Source: Streptomyces sp. Tue 6430
GTDB taxonomy: Bacteria > Actinomycetota > Actinomycetes > Streptomycetales > Streptomycetaceae
Direction of reading: 5' to 3'
NCBI GenBank assembly: GCA_021568835.1
Contig: JAKGSH010000010.1
Coordinates: 868,001 to 932,000, forward strand
Length of the DNA stretch: 64,000 bases
This document shows, piece after piece, positions 20,058 to 29,724 of this stretch; positions within the stretch are counted from its first letter, which is position 1; each line of letters starts with the position of its first letter. The notes beneath the pieces were generated by a model that saw nothing but the letters and a program-made list of their open reading frames with translations, did not search any database and was not told where the DNA came from. The translations under genes and the position numbers were made by a program.

Positions 20058-20876
20058 ATGGCCGACGCCCCCGCCGGCAAGGTGACCTTCGTCGGCGCCG
20101 GTCCCGGCGCCGCCGACCTGCTGACCTTCCGTGCCGCCCGTGCCATCGCCGAGGCCGACGTCGTGATCTGGGCCGCGAGCCTGGTCCAGGCGGAGGTGCT
20201 GGAGCACGCGCGCGAGGACGCGGAGATCCTCGACTCGGCGACCATGTCCCTGGAGGACGTCGTCGCCGTCTACGAACGGGCGCACCGGGACGGCCTCCGG
20301 GTCGCCCGGATCCACTCGGGCGACCCCGCCCTGTGGGGCGGTACGCAGGAGCAGGCCGACCGCTGCGACGAGATCGGCATCGCCACCGAGATCGTGCCCG
20401 GGGTGTCCTCCTTCTCCGCCGTCGCCGCGCTGGCCGGGCGCGAGCTGACGATTCCCGAGGTGGCGCAGTCGGTGATCCTCACCCGGCTCGGCGGCGGCAA
20501 GACGCCCATGCCGCCCGGCGAGGAGGTGCGGGAGTTCGCCCGGCACGGCACGACCATGGCGCTCTTCCTGTCGGCCGCGCGCAGCGGACAGCTGGTGCGG
20601 GAGCTGCTGGAGGGCGGCTACCCGACCGAGACGCCCGTCGTCGTCGCCCACCAGGCCACCTGGCCGGAGGAGCTGGTCGTGCGGTGCACGATCGGCACGC
20701 TGGAGGAGACGGTCAAGGAGCACAAGCTGTGGAAGCACACGCTGTTCCTGGTCGGCCCGGCGCTCGCCGCGCACGGCACCCGCTCGCACCTGTACCACCC
20801 CGGTCACTTCCACGGCCACCGCAAGGCCGACCCCGAGGCCCGCAGGGCCCTGCGCGAACGGGGTGCCCGTACGTGA
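20058..20876 (+). CDS. cobM: Precorrin-4 C11-methyltransferase CobM
   Basis: Methylates precorrin-4 at C11 using S-adenosylmethionine. The 272-residue product has the tetrapyrrole methylase blocks VTFVGAGPGAADLLTFR, RIHSGDPALWGGTQEQ and EIVPGVSSFSAVAALAGRELT. Start ATG 20058 has GAGAGG ten bases upstream; an in-frame ATG at 20040 would add six residues. It begins a second, plus-strand block of cob genes that must have its own promoter in the 95-base divergent gap after the ZIP gene. Its stop overlaps the cobL GTG. Confidence 0.94.
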   Translation: MADAPAGKVTFVGAGPGAADLLTFRAARAIAEADVVIWAASLVQAEVLEHAREDAEILDSATMSLEDVVAVYERAHRDGLRVARIHSGDPALWGGTQEQADRCDEIGIATEIVPGVSSFSAVAALAGRELTIPEVAQSVILTRLGGGKTPMPPGEEVREFARHGTTMALFLSAARSGQLVRELLEGGYPTETPVVVAHQATWPEELVVRCTIGTLEETVKEHKLWKHTLFLVGPALAAHGTRSHLYHPGHFHGHRKADPEARRALRERGART

Positions 20877-22208
20877 GCCGTCCTCCGATCACCGTCGTCG
20901 GCGCGGGGACCGGGGCGCCCGTCCCCGCGGCGGTGACGGCGGGCGCGGACCTCGTCGTCGGCGGACGCCGCCACCTGGACGCCGTGGAGCTGCCGGAGGG
21001 CGCCGAGCGGATCGTGCTGGGGCCGCTGGCGCCCGCGCTCGACGGCATCGGGAGGTACGTCGCCGAGGAGCGGCGGGTGGTGGTGCTGGCGTCCGGGGAC
21101 CCGGGGTTCTTCGGGATCGTGCGGGCGCTCGCCGAGCGGTTCGGCGCGGAGCGGCTGGAGGTCGTGCCGGGGTGTCCTCGGTCGCCACCGCGTTCGCGCG
21201 GCTCGGGCTGACCTGGGAGGACGCCGTCGTCGTCAGCGCGCACGGGCGGGAGCCGCGGACGGCGGTCCAGGTGTGCCGGGCATATCCGAAGGTGGCCGTG
21301 CTGACCGGGCCCGGTGCCGGTCCCGCCGAGCTGGGCGCCGCGCTGGCCCGGACCGCTCCCGGCCGGGTCCTGGTCGTCGCCTCGGCGCTGGGCGACCCGG
21401 CGCGCGAGCGCGTGGAGCGGGTCACGCCCGCCGAGGCGGCGGCCCGCGACTGGGGGACGGCGGTGAGCGTCGTGCTGTGCCTGGACGAGGCGCGGGCGTC
21501 CGGTCCCGTGCGGACGCTGGCGGGGCCGGCGCGCCGGCCCGCCGGCTGGGCGCTGGACGAGGGCGACTTCGCGCACCGCGACTCGATGATCACCAAGTTC
21601 GAGGTGCGGGCGCTGGCCCTGGCCCGGCTCGGGCCGCGCCCCGGCGACCTGGTCTGGGACGTGGGTTCCGGTTCGGGGTCGGTGGCCGTGGAGTGCGCGC
21701 GGCTGGGCGCGGCGGTCAGCGCCGTGGAGAGGTCCGGGGACGGCGTCGGGCGGATCCGCGCCAACGCGGCCGCGCACGGCGTCGACGTGCACGTGGTGCA
21801 CGGCGAGGCGCCCGCGGTGCTGGACGGACTCGACGATCCGGACGCGGTGTTCGTCGGCGGCGGCGGGCGGGAGCTGCCCGGCATCGTCGGGGCGTGCGCG
21901 CGGCGGGCCCGGCGGACCGTGGTCGTCGCGATGGCCGCGCTGGACCGGGTGCCCGCGGCGCGGGCCGCGCTCACGGACGCCGGGTTCGCCGTCGACGGCG
22001 TCCTGCTGCAGTCCTCGCGGCTGGCCCCGCTGCCGGGGGACGTGACCCGGCTGGCGGCGACCAATCCCGTTTTCCTGCTGTGGGGGTCCAGGACCCCGCC
22101 CCCGAAGTGGATCCCGCGGAAATCCCTGAAGGAATCACCGAAGGAATCACCGAAGAAGTCCCCGCAGAAGTCGCTGCGGGGATCCCTGAAGAAGGAGTTG
22201 CCCAGTGA
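20873..22208 (+). CDS. cobL: Precorrin-6Y C5,15-methyltransferase (decarboxylating) CobL, two frameshifts (near 21171 and 22084)
   Basis: Bifunctional enzyme: the N-terminal CbiE-like half methylates C5 and the C-terminal CbiT-like half methylates C15 and decarboxylates. The N-half shows ITVVGAGTGAPVPAA and VVLASGDPGFFGIVRALAERFG. One added G near 21171 restores VVPGVSSVATAFARLGLTWEDAVVVSAHGR. The CbiT half starts around RDSMITKFEVRALALARL with SAM motif VWDVGSGSGSVAVE. Near 22084 (TGGGGGTCC) one added G moves translation into the frame ending at 22208, which overlaps the next GTG as neighbours do; this gives 445 residues. The resulting tail is an acidic Ile/Thr/Glu-Gly repeat. Without correction the frame would run to 23274 across the next gene. 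Confidence 0.88.
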
Positions 22209-23887
22209 TCGGCCTCATTTCCGCCACCGTGGCGGGGGCGGCGGCACGCGACCGGCTGGCCGCGGCGTGGCCGGACCGCACCCGCGTGTACGACGGGCCC
22301 GTCGGGGACGCCGTCCGGCGGGCGTTCGCGGAGTGCGAGCAGCTCGTGTGCTTCCTGGCGACGGGCGCGGTGGTGCGGCTCGTCGCGCCGCTGCTGTCCG
22401 ACAAGGCGTCCGACCCGGGTGTGGTGTGCGTCGACGAGGCGTGCCGGTTCGCGGTGCCCCTGGTCGGCGGGCACGCGGGCGGCGCCAACGACCTGGCCCG
22501 CGAGGTGGGCGAGTCGCTGGGCGCGGTGCCCGTGGTGACCACGGCGACGGACGCCGTCGGCATCCCCGGTCTCGACACCCTCGGCATGCCCGTGGAGGGC
22601 GATGTGGCGGGCGTGACGCGGGCCCTGCTCGACGGGGAGCCGGTCGCGCTGCGCGCGGAGGTGGCGTGGCCGCTGCCGCCGGTGCCGTTCGCCGAGCAGG
22701 GCGCCTGGGCGGTGCGCCTCACGGACCGGGCCGTCGAACCCGCCGGGCGCGAGGTGCTGCTGCGTCCGCCGTCGCTGGTGGTGGGGGTCGGTGCGTCCAA
22801 GGGCGCTCCGGTGGACGAAGTACTCGACGTGATCGAGTCAGCGCTGCGGGACGCGGGTCTGTCCGCGCGCAGCGTCGCCGAGCTGGCCACCGTGGACGCC
22901 AAGCGCGAGGAGCCGGGCATCGTGGGGGCGGCCGAGCGGCTCGGTGTGCCGCTGGTGACGTACCCGGCCGAGGAGCTGGCGGCGGTGCCGGTGCCGAACC
23001 CCTCCGACGCGCCCCTCGCCGCCGTGGGAACCCCGTCCGTCGCCGAGGCCGCCGCCCTGGCCGACGGCGGCGAACTCCTCGTGCCCAAGCGCAAGTCGGC
23101 CGGTGTCCCCGCGACGGCGACCTGTGCCGTCGTACGGCGGCCCGGACGCGGCCGGCTGGCGGTGGTCGGGCTCGGGCCGGGCGCCCGCGACCTGCTCACC
23201 CCGCGCGCGAAGGCCGAGCTGCGGCGCGCCTCGGTGCTCGTCGGCCTCGACCAGTACGTCGACCAGATCCGTGACCTGCTGCGGCCCGGCACCCGGATCC
23301 TGGAGTCCGGGCTCGGCGCGGAGGAGGAGCGGGCCCGCACGGCCGTCGCCGAGGCCCGGCACGGGCACGCCGTCGCGCTGATCGGCAGCGGGGACGCCGG
23401 CGTGTACGCCATGGCCTCGCCCGCGCTGGCCGAGGCGTCCGACGACATCGACGTCGTCGGCGTGCCGGGGGTGACCGCCGCGCTGGCCGCCGCCGCGCTG
23501 CTGGGCGCGCCGCTGGGCCACGACCACGTGTCGATCAGCCTGTCCGACCTGCACACGCCGTGGGAGGTCATCGAGCGGCGGGTGCGGGCGGCGGCCGAGG
23601 CGGACCTCGTGGTGACGTTCTACAACCCGCGCAGCCGGGGCCGGGACTGGCAGCTGCCGAAGGCGCTCGCGATCCTCGCCGGGCACCGGGAGCCGGCGAC
23701 CCCGGTGGGCGTCGTGCGCAACGCCTCGCGCCCGGACGGCACCGCGCGGGTGACGACGCTCGCGCTGCTCGACCCGGCGACGGTGGACATGATGACGGTC
23801 GTGACGGTGGGCAACACGGCGACCCGGGACATCGCGGGCCGCATGGTGACGCCGCGCGGCTACCGCTGGCAGGAGGAGCCCCAGTGA
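22205..23887 (+). CDS. cobJ: CbiG-CobJ fusion: cobalt-precorrin-5A hydrolase and precorrin-3B C17-methyltransferase
   Basis: A 560-residue two-domain enzyme. Residues about 1-315 match CbiG (lactone opening with loss of the C20-derived acetaldehyde in the oxygen-independent route): LVCFLATGAVVRLVAPLLSDKASDPGVV and VVGVGASKGAPVDEVLDVI. Residues about 318-560 are the CobJ/CbiH tetrapyrrole methylase: LAVVGLGPGARDLLTPRA, ALIGSGDAGVYAMASPAL, FYNPRSRGRDWQL and MMTVVTVGNTATRDI. CobJ/CbiH methylates C17 with ring contraction. Such fusions are known in actinomycetes. The GTG start at 22205 overlaps the corrected cobL stop, and its own stop overlaps the cobH GTG. The single frame is intact. Confidence 0.93.
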   Translation: MIGLISATVAGAAARDRLAAAWPDRTRVYDGPVGDAVRRAFAECEQLVCFLATGAVVRLVAPLLSDKASDPGVVCVDEACRFAVPLVGGHAGGANDLAREVGESLGAVPVVTTATDAVGIPGLDTLGMPVEGDVAGVTRALLDGEPVALRAEVAWPLPPVPFAEQGAWAVRLTDRAVEPAGREVLLRPPSLVVGVGASKGAPVDEVLDVIESALRDAGLSARSVAELATVDAKREEPGIVGAAERLGVPLVTYPAEELAAVPVPNPSDAPLAAVGTPSVAEAAALADGGELLVPKRKSAGVPATATCAVVRRPGRGRLAVVGLGPGARDLLTPRAKAELRRASVLVGLDQYVDQIRDLLRPGTRILESGLGAEEERARTAVAEARHGHAVALIGSGDAGVYAMASPALAEASDDIDVVGVPGVTAALAAAALLGAPLGHDHVSISLSDLHTPWEVIERRVRAAAEADLVVTFYNPRSRGRDWQLPKALAILAGHREPATPVGVVRNASRPDGTARVTTLALLDPATVDMMTVVTVGNTATRDIAGRMVTPRGYRWQEEPQ

Positions 23888-24486
23888 ACCGTGTGGTCCA
23901 CCCGATCGAGCAGGAGTCCTTCCGGCGGCTGCGCGCCCGCCTGGACACCTCGCACTTCCCGCCGCTGACCCGGGCGGTGGTGGAGCGGGTGATCCACTCC
24001 GCCGCCGACCTGGAGTACGCGAGCGACCTCGTCACGGACGAGGGCGCCCTGGAGAAGGCGCACGCCGCGCTGCACGCCGGGGCGCCGGTGGTCGTGGACG
24101 TGGAGATGGTGGCCGCCGGCATCACCCGGCGGGAGACCGTCTGCCGGCTCCGGGACGCCGTGGCCGGTCCCGGGCTGACGCGTTCGGCGCACGCGGTCCG
24201 GCTGGCGTACGAGCAGGTCGGGCCCGGCGCCCTGTGGGTGATCGGCTGTGCGCCGACCGCCCTGGAGGAGCTGCTCGCCCTCGACGCCTCCCCCGCGCTC
24301 GTCATCGGTCTGCCCGTCGGTTTCGTCGGCGCGGCCGAGTCCAAGGCCGCGTTGCGCGAGAGCGGCCTGCCCGCCGTGAGCAACGTGTCCGAGAAGGGCG
24401 GTTCGGCGGTCGCCGCCGCCGCGCTCAACGCCCTGTTGTACACCCCCCTTTCGCACTCCGATTCGCACTCCGAGGAGAAACCGTGA
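23884..24486 (+). CDS. cobH: Precorrin-8X methylmutase CobH/CbiC
   Basis: Moves the C11 methyl of precorrin-8X to C12 to give hydrogenobyrinic acid. The 200-residue product has the family blocks HPIEQESFRRLRARLD, VVERVIHSAADLEYA (carrying the expected catalytic His), VVDVEMVAAGI and GLPVGFVGAAESKAALRESGLP. GTG 23884 overlaps the preceding stop and the stop overlaps the next GTG, so it is part of the coupled cobM-cobC block. Confidence 0.95.
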   Translation: MNRVVHPIEQESFRRLRARLDTSHFPPLTRAVVERVIHSAADLEYASDLVTDEGALEKAHAALHAGAPVVVDVEMVAAGITRRETVCRLRDAVAGPGLTRSAHAVRLAYEQVGPGALWVIGCAPTALEELLALDASPALVIGLPVGFVGAAESKAALRESGLPAVSNVSEKGGSAVAAAALNALLYTPLSHSDSHSEEKP

Positions 24487-25427
24487 CCACCCCGCCGCCC
24501 GCCCTGCTCATCGCCGGCCACGGCACCCGGGACGAGGCCGGAGCCGAGGCGTTCCGCGACTTCGTCCGGGAGCTGGGCCGCCGCCACCCCGAACTGCCCG
24601 TCGCGGGCGGCTTCATCGAGCTGTCCCCGCCGCCGCTGGGCGAGGCGGTGACGGACCTGGTGGAGCGCGGCGTACGGCGGTTCGCGGCCGTCCCGCTGAT
24701 GCTGGTGTCCGCCGGTCACGCGAAGGGGGACATCCCCGCGGCGCTGGCCCGGGAGAAGGAGCGGCACCCGGGGATCTCCTACACGTACGGCCGTCCGCTG
24801 GGCCCGCACCCGGCGCTGCTGAACGTGCTGGAACGGCGGCTGGCCGAGGCTCTGGGCGGCGGGTGCGCGCCCGAGGACCTGGCCGACGTGACCGTGCTGC
24901 TCGTGGGGCGCGGCTCGACCGACCCGGACGCCAACGCCGAGGTGCACAAGGCGGCCCGTCTGCTGTGGGAGGGGCGCGGGTACGCCGGTGTCGAGACCGC
25001 GTTCGTGTCGCTGGCGGCGCCGGACGTGCCGAGCGGGCTGGACCGGTGCCTCAGGCTCGGCGCGCGGCGGATCGTCGTCCTGCCGTACTTCCTGTTCACC
25101 GGGATCCTGCCGGACCGGGTGCGGCGGCAGACCGAGGAGTGGGCGGCCGCGCACCCGGAGGCCGAGGTGCGGTCGGCGGACGTCATCGGGCCCGAGCCGG
25201 AGCTGCTGGACCTGGTGATGGAGCGGTACGCGGAGGCCGTGAAGGGAGATCTCCGGATGAACTGCGACTCGTGCGTGTACCGCATCGCGCTGCCCGGCTT
25301 CGAGGACAAGGTGGGGCAGCCGCAGCAGCCGCACTTCCACCCCGACGACGAGGGCCACGACCACGGCCACGGTCATGGCCCTGGTCACCACCATCACGGA
25401 GGGCACGCGCATTCCCATGCACACTGA
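24483..25427 (+). CDS. cbiX: Sirohydrochlorin cobalt/iron chelatase CbiX (long form, His-rich tail)
   Basis: Inserts cobalt (or iron) into sirohydrochlorin. The 314-residue length matches the two-domain long form: each half carries a CbiX core, LLIAGHGTRDEAG with the metal His near residue 14 and LLVGRGSTDPDAN near residue 140. The C-terminus adds a CDSC cysteine pair (MNCDSCVYR) and then a run of Asp-His and His-Gly repeats with more than fifteen histidines. Long CbiX of Bacillus is known to carry an Fe-S centre and His-rich segment, so metal storage or an Fe-S site is likely. The frame is intact. The last 11 bases overlap the next gene. Confidence 0.93.
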   Translation: MTTPPPALLIAGHGTRDEAGAEAFRDFVRELGRRHPELPVAGGFIELSPPPLGEAVTDLVERGVRRFAAVPLMLVSAGHAKGDIPAALAREKERHPGISYTYGRPLGPHPALLNVLERRLAEALGGGCAPEDLADVTVLLVGRGSTDPDANAEVHKAARLLWEGRGYAGVETAFVSLAAPDVPSGLDRCLRLGARRIVVLPYFLFTGILPDRVRRQTEEWAAAHPEAEVRSADVIGPEPELLDLVMERYAEAVKGDLRMNCDSCVYRIALPGFEDKVGQPQQPHFHPDDEGHDHGHGHGPGHHHHGGHAHSHAH

Positions 25428-26474
25428 CGGGCACGACCTGCGGCACCACGGGGACGCGGAGGTGCGTGACGACGGCTCGGCGTTGGTCGACCTCGCCGTC
25501 AACGTCCGCGCGGACACGCCCCGACGTGGCTGCGCGAGCACCTCGCCGCGTCCCTGGCCGGGCTCGCGGCCTACCCCGACGGGCGGGCCGCGCGGGCGGC
25601 GGTGGCGGCGCGGCACGGGCTGCCGGTCGAGCGGGTGCTGCTGACGGCGGGCGCGGCGGAGGCGTTCGTGCTGCTGGCCCGCGCCCTGAAGGTCCGCCGG
25701 CCGGTCGTGGTGCACCCCCAGTTCACGGAGCCGGAGGCGGCGCTGCGGGACGCGGGGCACGGCGTCGACCGGGTGCTGCTGCGGGAGGAGGACGGCTTCC
25801 GGCTCGATCCGGCGGCCGTCCCCGAGGACGCCGACCTGGTGGTGATCGGCAACCCGACGAACCCGACGTCGGTGCTGCACCCCGCCGCCGTGGTCGCCGG
25901 GCTCGCCCGGCCCGGGCGGACACTGGTCGTCGACGAGGCGTTCATGGACGCGGTGCCGGGCGAGCGCGAGGCCCTGGCCGGGCGGACGGACGTGCCCGGT
26001 CTGGTGGTGCTGCGCAGCCTGACGAAGACGTGGGGGCTGGCGGGGCTGCGCGTCGGGTACGTCCTGGCCGCGCCGGACGTCATCGGCGAACTGGAGCGTG
26101 CCCAGCCGCTGTGGCCGGTGTCCACGCCCGCGCTGGCGGCGGCCGAGGCGTGCGTGTCGCCGCGGGCGCTGGCCGAGGCGGCGGACGCGGCGCGCCGGGT
26201 GGCCGCCGACCGGGCGCATCTCGTGGCCGGGCTGGCGGGGTTCGCCGGGGCCGGGGTGCGGGTGGCCGGTCCCGCGGAGGGGCCGTTCGTGCTGGTGCGG
26301 GTGCCCGCGGCGGCGGCGGTGCGGCGGGAGCTGCGTGCCCTCGGGTACGCGGTGCGGCGCGGGGACACGTTTCCCGGACTGGGTGAGGAGTGGCTGCGGA
26401 TCGCGGTGCGGGACCGCGGGACGGTGGACGGGTTCCTGCGGGCGGTGGGGACGGTCGTGGGGGCGGCGGGGTGA
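25417..26474 (+). CDS. cobC: PLP-dependent aminotransferase-like CobC (Rv2231c family), one frameshift near 25521
   Basis: Fold-type I PLP enzyme of the histidinol-phosphate aminotransferase/threonine-phosphate decarboxylase group, expected to make (R)-1-aminopropan-2-ol phosphate for the corrin side arm. Motifs are LVVIGNPTNPTSVLHP near residue 145, the aspartate in TLVVDEAFMDAVPGE and the PLP lysine in LRSLTKTWGLAGLRVGY. The N-terminal frame (AVNVRADTP) breaks at CCCCGACG near 25521; one added C restores TPPTWLREHLAASLAGL and links to the frame ending at 26474 (352 residues). ATG 25417 follows GGAGGG and overlaps cbiX. It is the last gene of the cob block. Confidence 0.88.
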
Positions 26475-26498
26475 CGCCGGCTGACGCCGGAGGGTGTT

Positions 26499-26708
26499 CC
26501 GCCCCCGCCGCCCCTTCCCGACCCGTCCCCGGGGGCTGCGCCCCCGGACCCCCTGTCGGCGCTTCGCGCCTCGTCCTCAAGCGCCGGACGGGCTGAGATG
26601 CCCGACCGTCGCCATTCGACCCACCGAGGCGGGTGGTGGGTGGGCACAGGCCGGGGGTCCGGGGGCGGAGCCCCCGGGTTCGGGTCGGGAAGGGGTGGCG
26701 GGGGCGGC
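26499..26708. terminator. Long inverted repeat between convergent cobC and LAETG gene
   Basis: The arm at 26499-26554 is an almost exact inverted copy of 26653-26708; both contain CCCCTTCCCGACCCG and CCCCCGGACCCC motifs. Each arm also folds on itself (GGGGGCTGCGCCCCC). This is the dispersed GC-rich palindrome type often found between convergent Streptomyces genes and probably terminates transcription from both sides. Confidence 0.75.
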
Positions 26709-26717
26709 CTCCGGTCC

Positions 26718-27683
26718 TCAGCGGCGGCGCCGTGCCAGGGCGACCGCTCCCCCGCCCGCCGCCAGCAGGGCGACCGCGCCGCCCGCGAGGTACGGCGTCA
26801 TGGAGCTGCCGCCCGTCTCGGCGAGGCCGGCCTCCGCAGGAGCGCCCTGTGCCCTGACGTCCCCGACGGGCTCGGCGGATTCGGCCGGCTCGGCGGATTC
26901 GGCCGATTCGGCGGGTTCGGCCGATTCGGCGGGCCCGGCGCTCGGCGGAGCCTCCCCGCGCGGCACGGCGGGCGTCTCGCAGGTGGCCTCGGCCAGCGTC
27001 ACCGTGCCCGTGACCTCGGCGACGTTGAGGTTCAGCGGGTCGATGGAGACGGTGAGCCGCAGCGCCGTCGCGGCGGCCGTGCGCGACGTCGTCCCGTGCC
27101 GCGCGAGATCCAGCCGGACCTCCCCCACCCCCGGCACCTTCACGTCGGTGGGCCCGCCCGCCGACACCGTCACCCGCTTGCCGAGGACGGTGACCGCGCC
27201 GACCGGGCGGGAGGTGGCGACGGGCGTTTTCCCCGCCTCACAGACGGCCTGTGCGGAGACGGCCTCGATCTCGATCAGGGAGAGCAGCGGCAGCCCGGGG
27301 ACGTGCAGCCTGGCGTGGGCGAGCCGGGTGGAGGCCTCGGCCCTGCCCCCCTCGACCGTGGCCTTCGCCTCGGCCACGTCCGCGCGCAGCACGCTGAAGG
27401 GACGGCCGCCGTCGACGCCGTCGAGTTCGGCCGTCAGCGCGGTCCGCTCGGCGCTCTGCGGCGCCCGGACCTCGTTGAGGGAGACGGTGAGGGGCACGTC
27501 GACGGTCTTGTCGAGCAGGGCGACGTCGAGGCCGGTGCGCAGCACCACGGCGCTCGCGCTCCCCTCCTCGTCCGCGTGGGCGGCGGGTGCGCCGGCCAGC
27601 GCCGCGGGACCGGCGGCGAGGGCGGTGGCGGCCAGCACGGTGGCGCAACGGCGTGCGGGCATGCGGAAGTGACAGCTGTTCAC
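26718..27683 (-). CDS. SCO1860-type LAETG-anchored secreted protein
   Basis: A 321-residue exported protein. An N-terminal signal peptide (RRCATVLAATALAAG, cleavage near APAAHA) is followed by a beta-rich domain with repeated Val/Thr strands. A Ser-Ala-Glu-Pro repeat (residues about 245-275) acts as a spacer. The C-terminus has the sortase-type motif LAETGG, a hydrophobic helix and the basic end ARRRR, so it is probably attached to the wall by a class E sortase. The family name reflects the S. coelicolor locus next to the cob cluster; its function is unknown. GTG 27683 is preferred, with ATG 27662 possible. Confidence 0.88.
   Translation of the reverse strand: MNSCHFRMPARRCATVLAATALAAGPAALAGAPAAHADEEGSASAVVLRTGLDVALLDKTVDVPLTVSLNEVRAPQSAERTALTAELDGVDGGRPFSVLRADVAEAKATVEGGRAEASTRLAHARLHVPGLPLLSLIEIEAVSAQAVCEAGKTPVATSRPVGAVTVLGKRVTVSAGGPTDVKVPGVGEVRLDLARHGTTSRTAAATALRLTVSIDPLNLNVAEVTGTVTLAEATCETPAVPRGEAPPSAGPAESAEPAESAESAEPAESAEPVGDVRAQGAPAEAGLAETGGSSMTPYLAGGAVALLAAGGGAVALARRRR
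26870..26940. repeat. 9-base repeat coding Ser-Ala-Glu/Pro spacer
   Basis: The unit GATTCGGCS recurs about seven times with slight variation and encodes the AESAEPAESAE-like spacer upstream of the LAETG motif. It behaves as a length-variable wall-spanning stalk. Confidence 0.85.
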
Positions 27684-27805
27684 GGTGTGGGACCCCCGGA
27701 GAGAAAGCTTGGGACCTCGAAAGGATGTCGCACCGCCGCCCGTTCGACAGCGTCCCGGCACGGGTTCACCCCAACGTGGCGCACCCGTACACGCCTTCGA
27801 CGGAT

Positions 27806-28903
27806 TCAGCCCACGATCCGCCCGTTCAGCACCACCCGTGCCGGCGTCCCGAGCACGCGTACGTCCGCGCGCGGGTCCTGTTCGTAGACGACCAGGTCGG
27901 CCGGGGCGCCCTCGGTCAGCGCGGGGCGGCCGAGCCAGTCGCGGGCGGACCAGGTGGCCGCGGCGAGGGCCGCCAGCGGCGGGATGCCCGCCTTCACCAG
28001 TTCCGCCACCTCGGCGGCGACCAGTCCGTGCGGCAGGGAACCGCCCGCGTCGGTGCCGACGAAGACCGGGATCCCGGCGTCGTGGGCGTTGCGGACGGTG
28101 TCGTAGCGGCGGGCGTGGAGGCGGCGCATGTGGGCGGACCAGGCGGGGTACCTGGTCTCGCCGCCGGCCGCGAGTCGCGGGAACGTCGCGATGTTCACCA
28201 GGGTCGGGACGATCGCGACGCCGCGGGAGACGAACAGGGGGATGAGGTCGTCGGTGAGGCCCGTGGCGTGTTCGACGCAGTCGATGCCCGACTCGACCAG
28301 GTCGCGCAGGGACGACTCGGCGAAGCAGTGCGCCGTCACCCGGGCGCCCAGCCGGTGCGCCTCGCCGATCGCCGCCTCGACGGCGTCCCGCGGCCAGCAC
28401 GCCGTCAGGTCCCCCGCCTCGCGGTCGATCCAGTCGCCGACCAGTTTCACCCAGCCGTCGCCGCGCCGGGCCTCCCGGCCGACGTACGCGACGAGGTCGG
28501 CCGGCTCGATCTCGTGGGCGTAGCCGCGGAGGTAGCGGCGGGTGCGGGCGATGTGCCGGCCCGCCCTGATGATCTTCGGGAGGTCCTCGCGGTCGTCGAC
28601 CCAGCGGGTGTCGGAGGGGGAGCCGGCGTCGCGGATCAGCAGGGTCCCGGCGTCGCGGTCGGTGAGCGCCTGCTTCTCGGCCGTGCCGGCGTCGACCGGC
28701 CCGTGGGCGCCGAGGCCGACGTGGCAGTGGGCGTCGACCAGGCCGGGCAGGGCCCAGCCGGTCACCGTGCGGATGTCGCGGGCGCCGGTGGGACGGTCGT
28801 AGGAGACCCTCCCGTCGATCACCCACAGTTCGTCGCGGACCTGGTCCTCGCCCGGTCCGGCGAGGACCCTGCCCTTCACGTGCAGCACCGTGTCGTCGCT
28901 CAT
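27806..28903 (-). CDS. Amidohydrolase family protein
   Basis: Metal-dependent hydrolase of the imidazolonepropionase/prolidase-like amidohydrolases, 365 residues, cytosolic. The metal-site HxH is in LVDAHCHVGLG near residue 60. Further ligands are the His in ARVTAHCFAE and CVEHATGL and the Asp in VFVGTDAGGSLPHG, with WVKLVGD possibly carrying the bridging lysine. The end APADLVVYEQDP is the usual composite beta-domain. The substrate is not known; relatives cleave cyclic amides or dipeptides. It lies 29 bases downstream of the amino-acid ABC transporter ATPase on the same strand, so it may process what that transporter imports (inference). Confidence 0.88.
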   Translation of the reverse strand: MSDDTVLHVKGRVLAGPGEDQVRDELWVIDGRVSYDRPTGARDIRTVTGWALPGLVDAHCHVGLGAHGPVDAGTAEKQALTDRDAGTLLIRDAGSPSDTRWVDDREDLPKIIRAGRHIARTRRYLRGYAHEIEPADLVAYVGREARRGDGWVKLVGDWIDREAGDLTACWPRDAVEAAIGEAHRLGARVTAHCFAESSLRDLVESGIDCVEHATGLTDDLIPLFVSRGVAIVPTLVNIATFPRLAAGGETRYPAWSAHMRRLHARRYDTVRNAHDAGIPVFVGTDAGGSLPHGLVAAEVAELVKAGIPPLAALAAATWSARDWLGRPALTEGAPADLVVYEQDPRADVRVLGTPARVVLNGRIVG

Positions 28904-28932
28904 GCACGGCACCTTAGGGCCTGCCGTTCGGC

Positions 28933-29720
<788 letters not shown>

Positions 29721-29724
<4 letters not shown>

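Noticed and set aside
20863..23274. 803-residue CobL-containing frame
   Set aside because: Beyond 22084 it reads the CbiG-CobJ gene out of frame; the corrected stop at 22208 gives the usual overlap with the next start.
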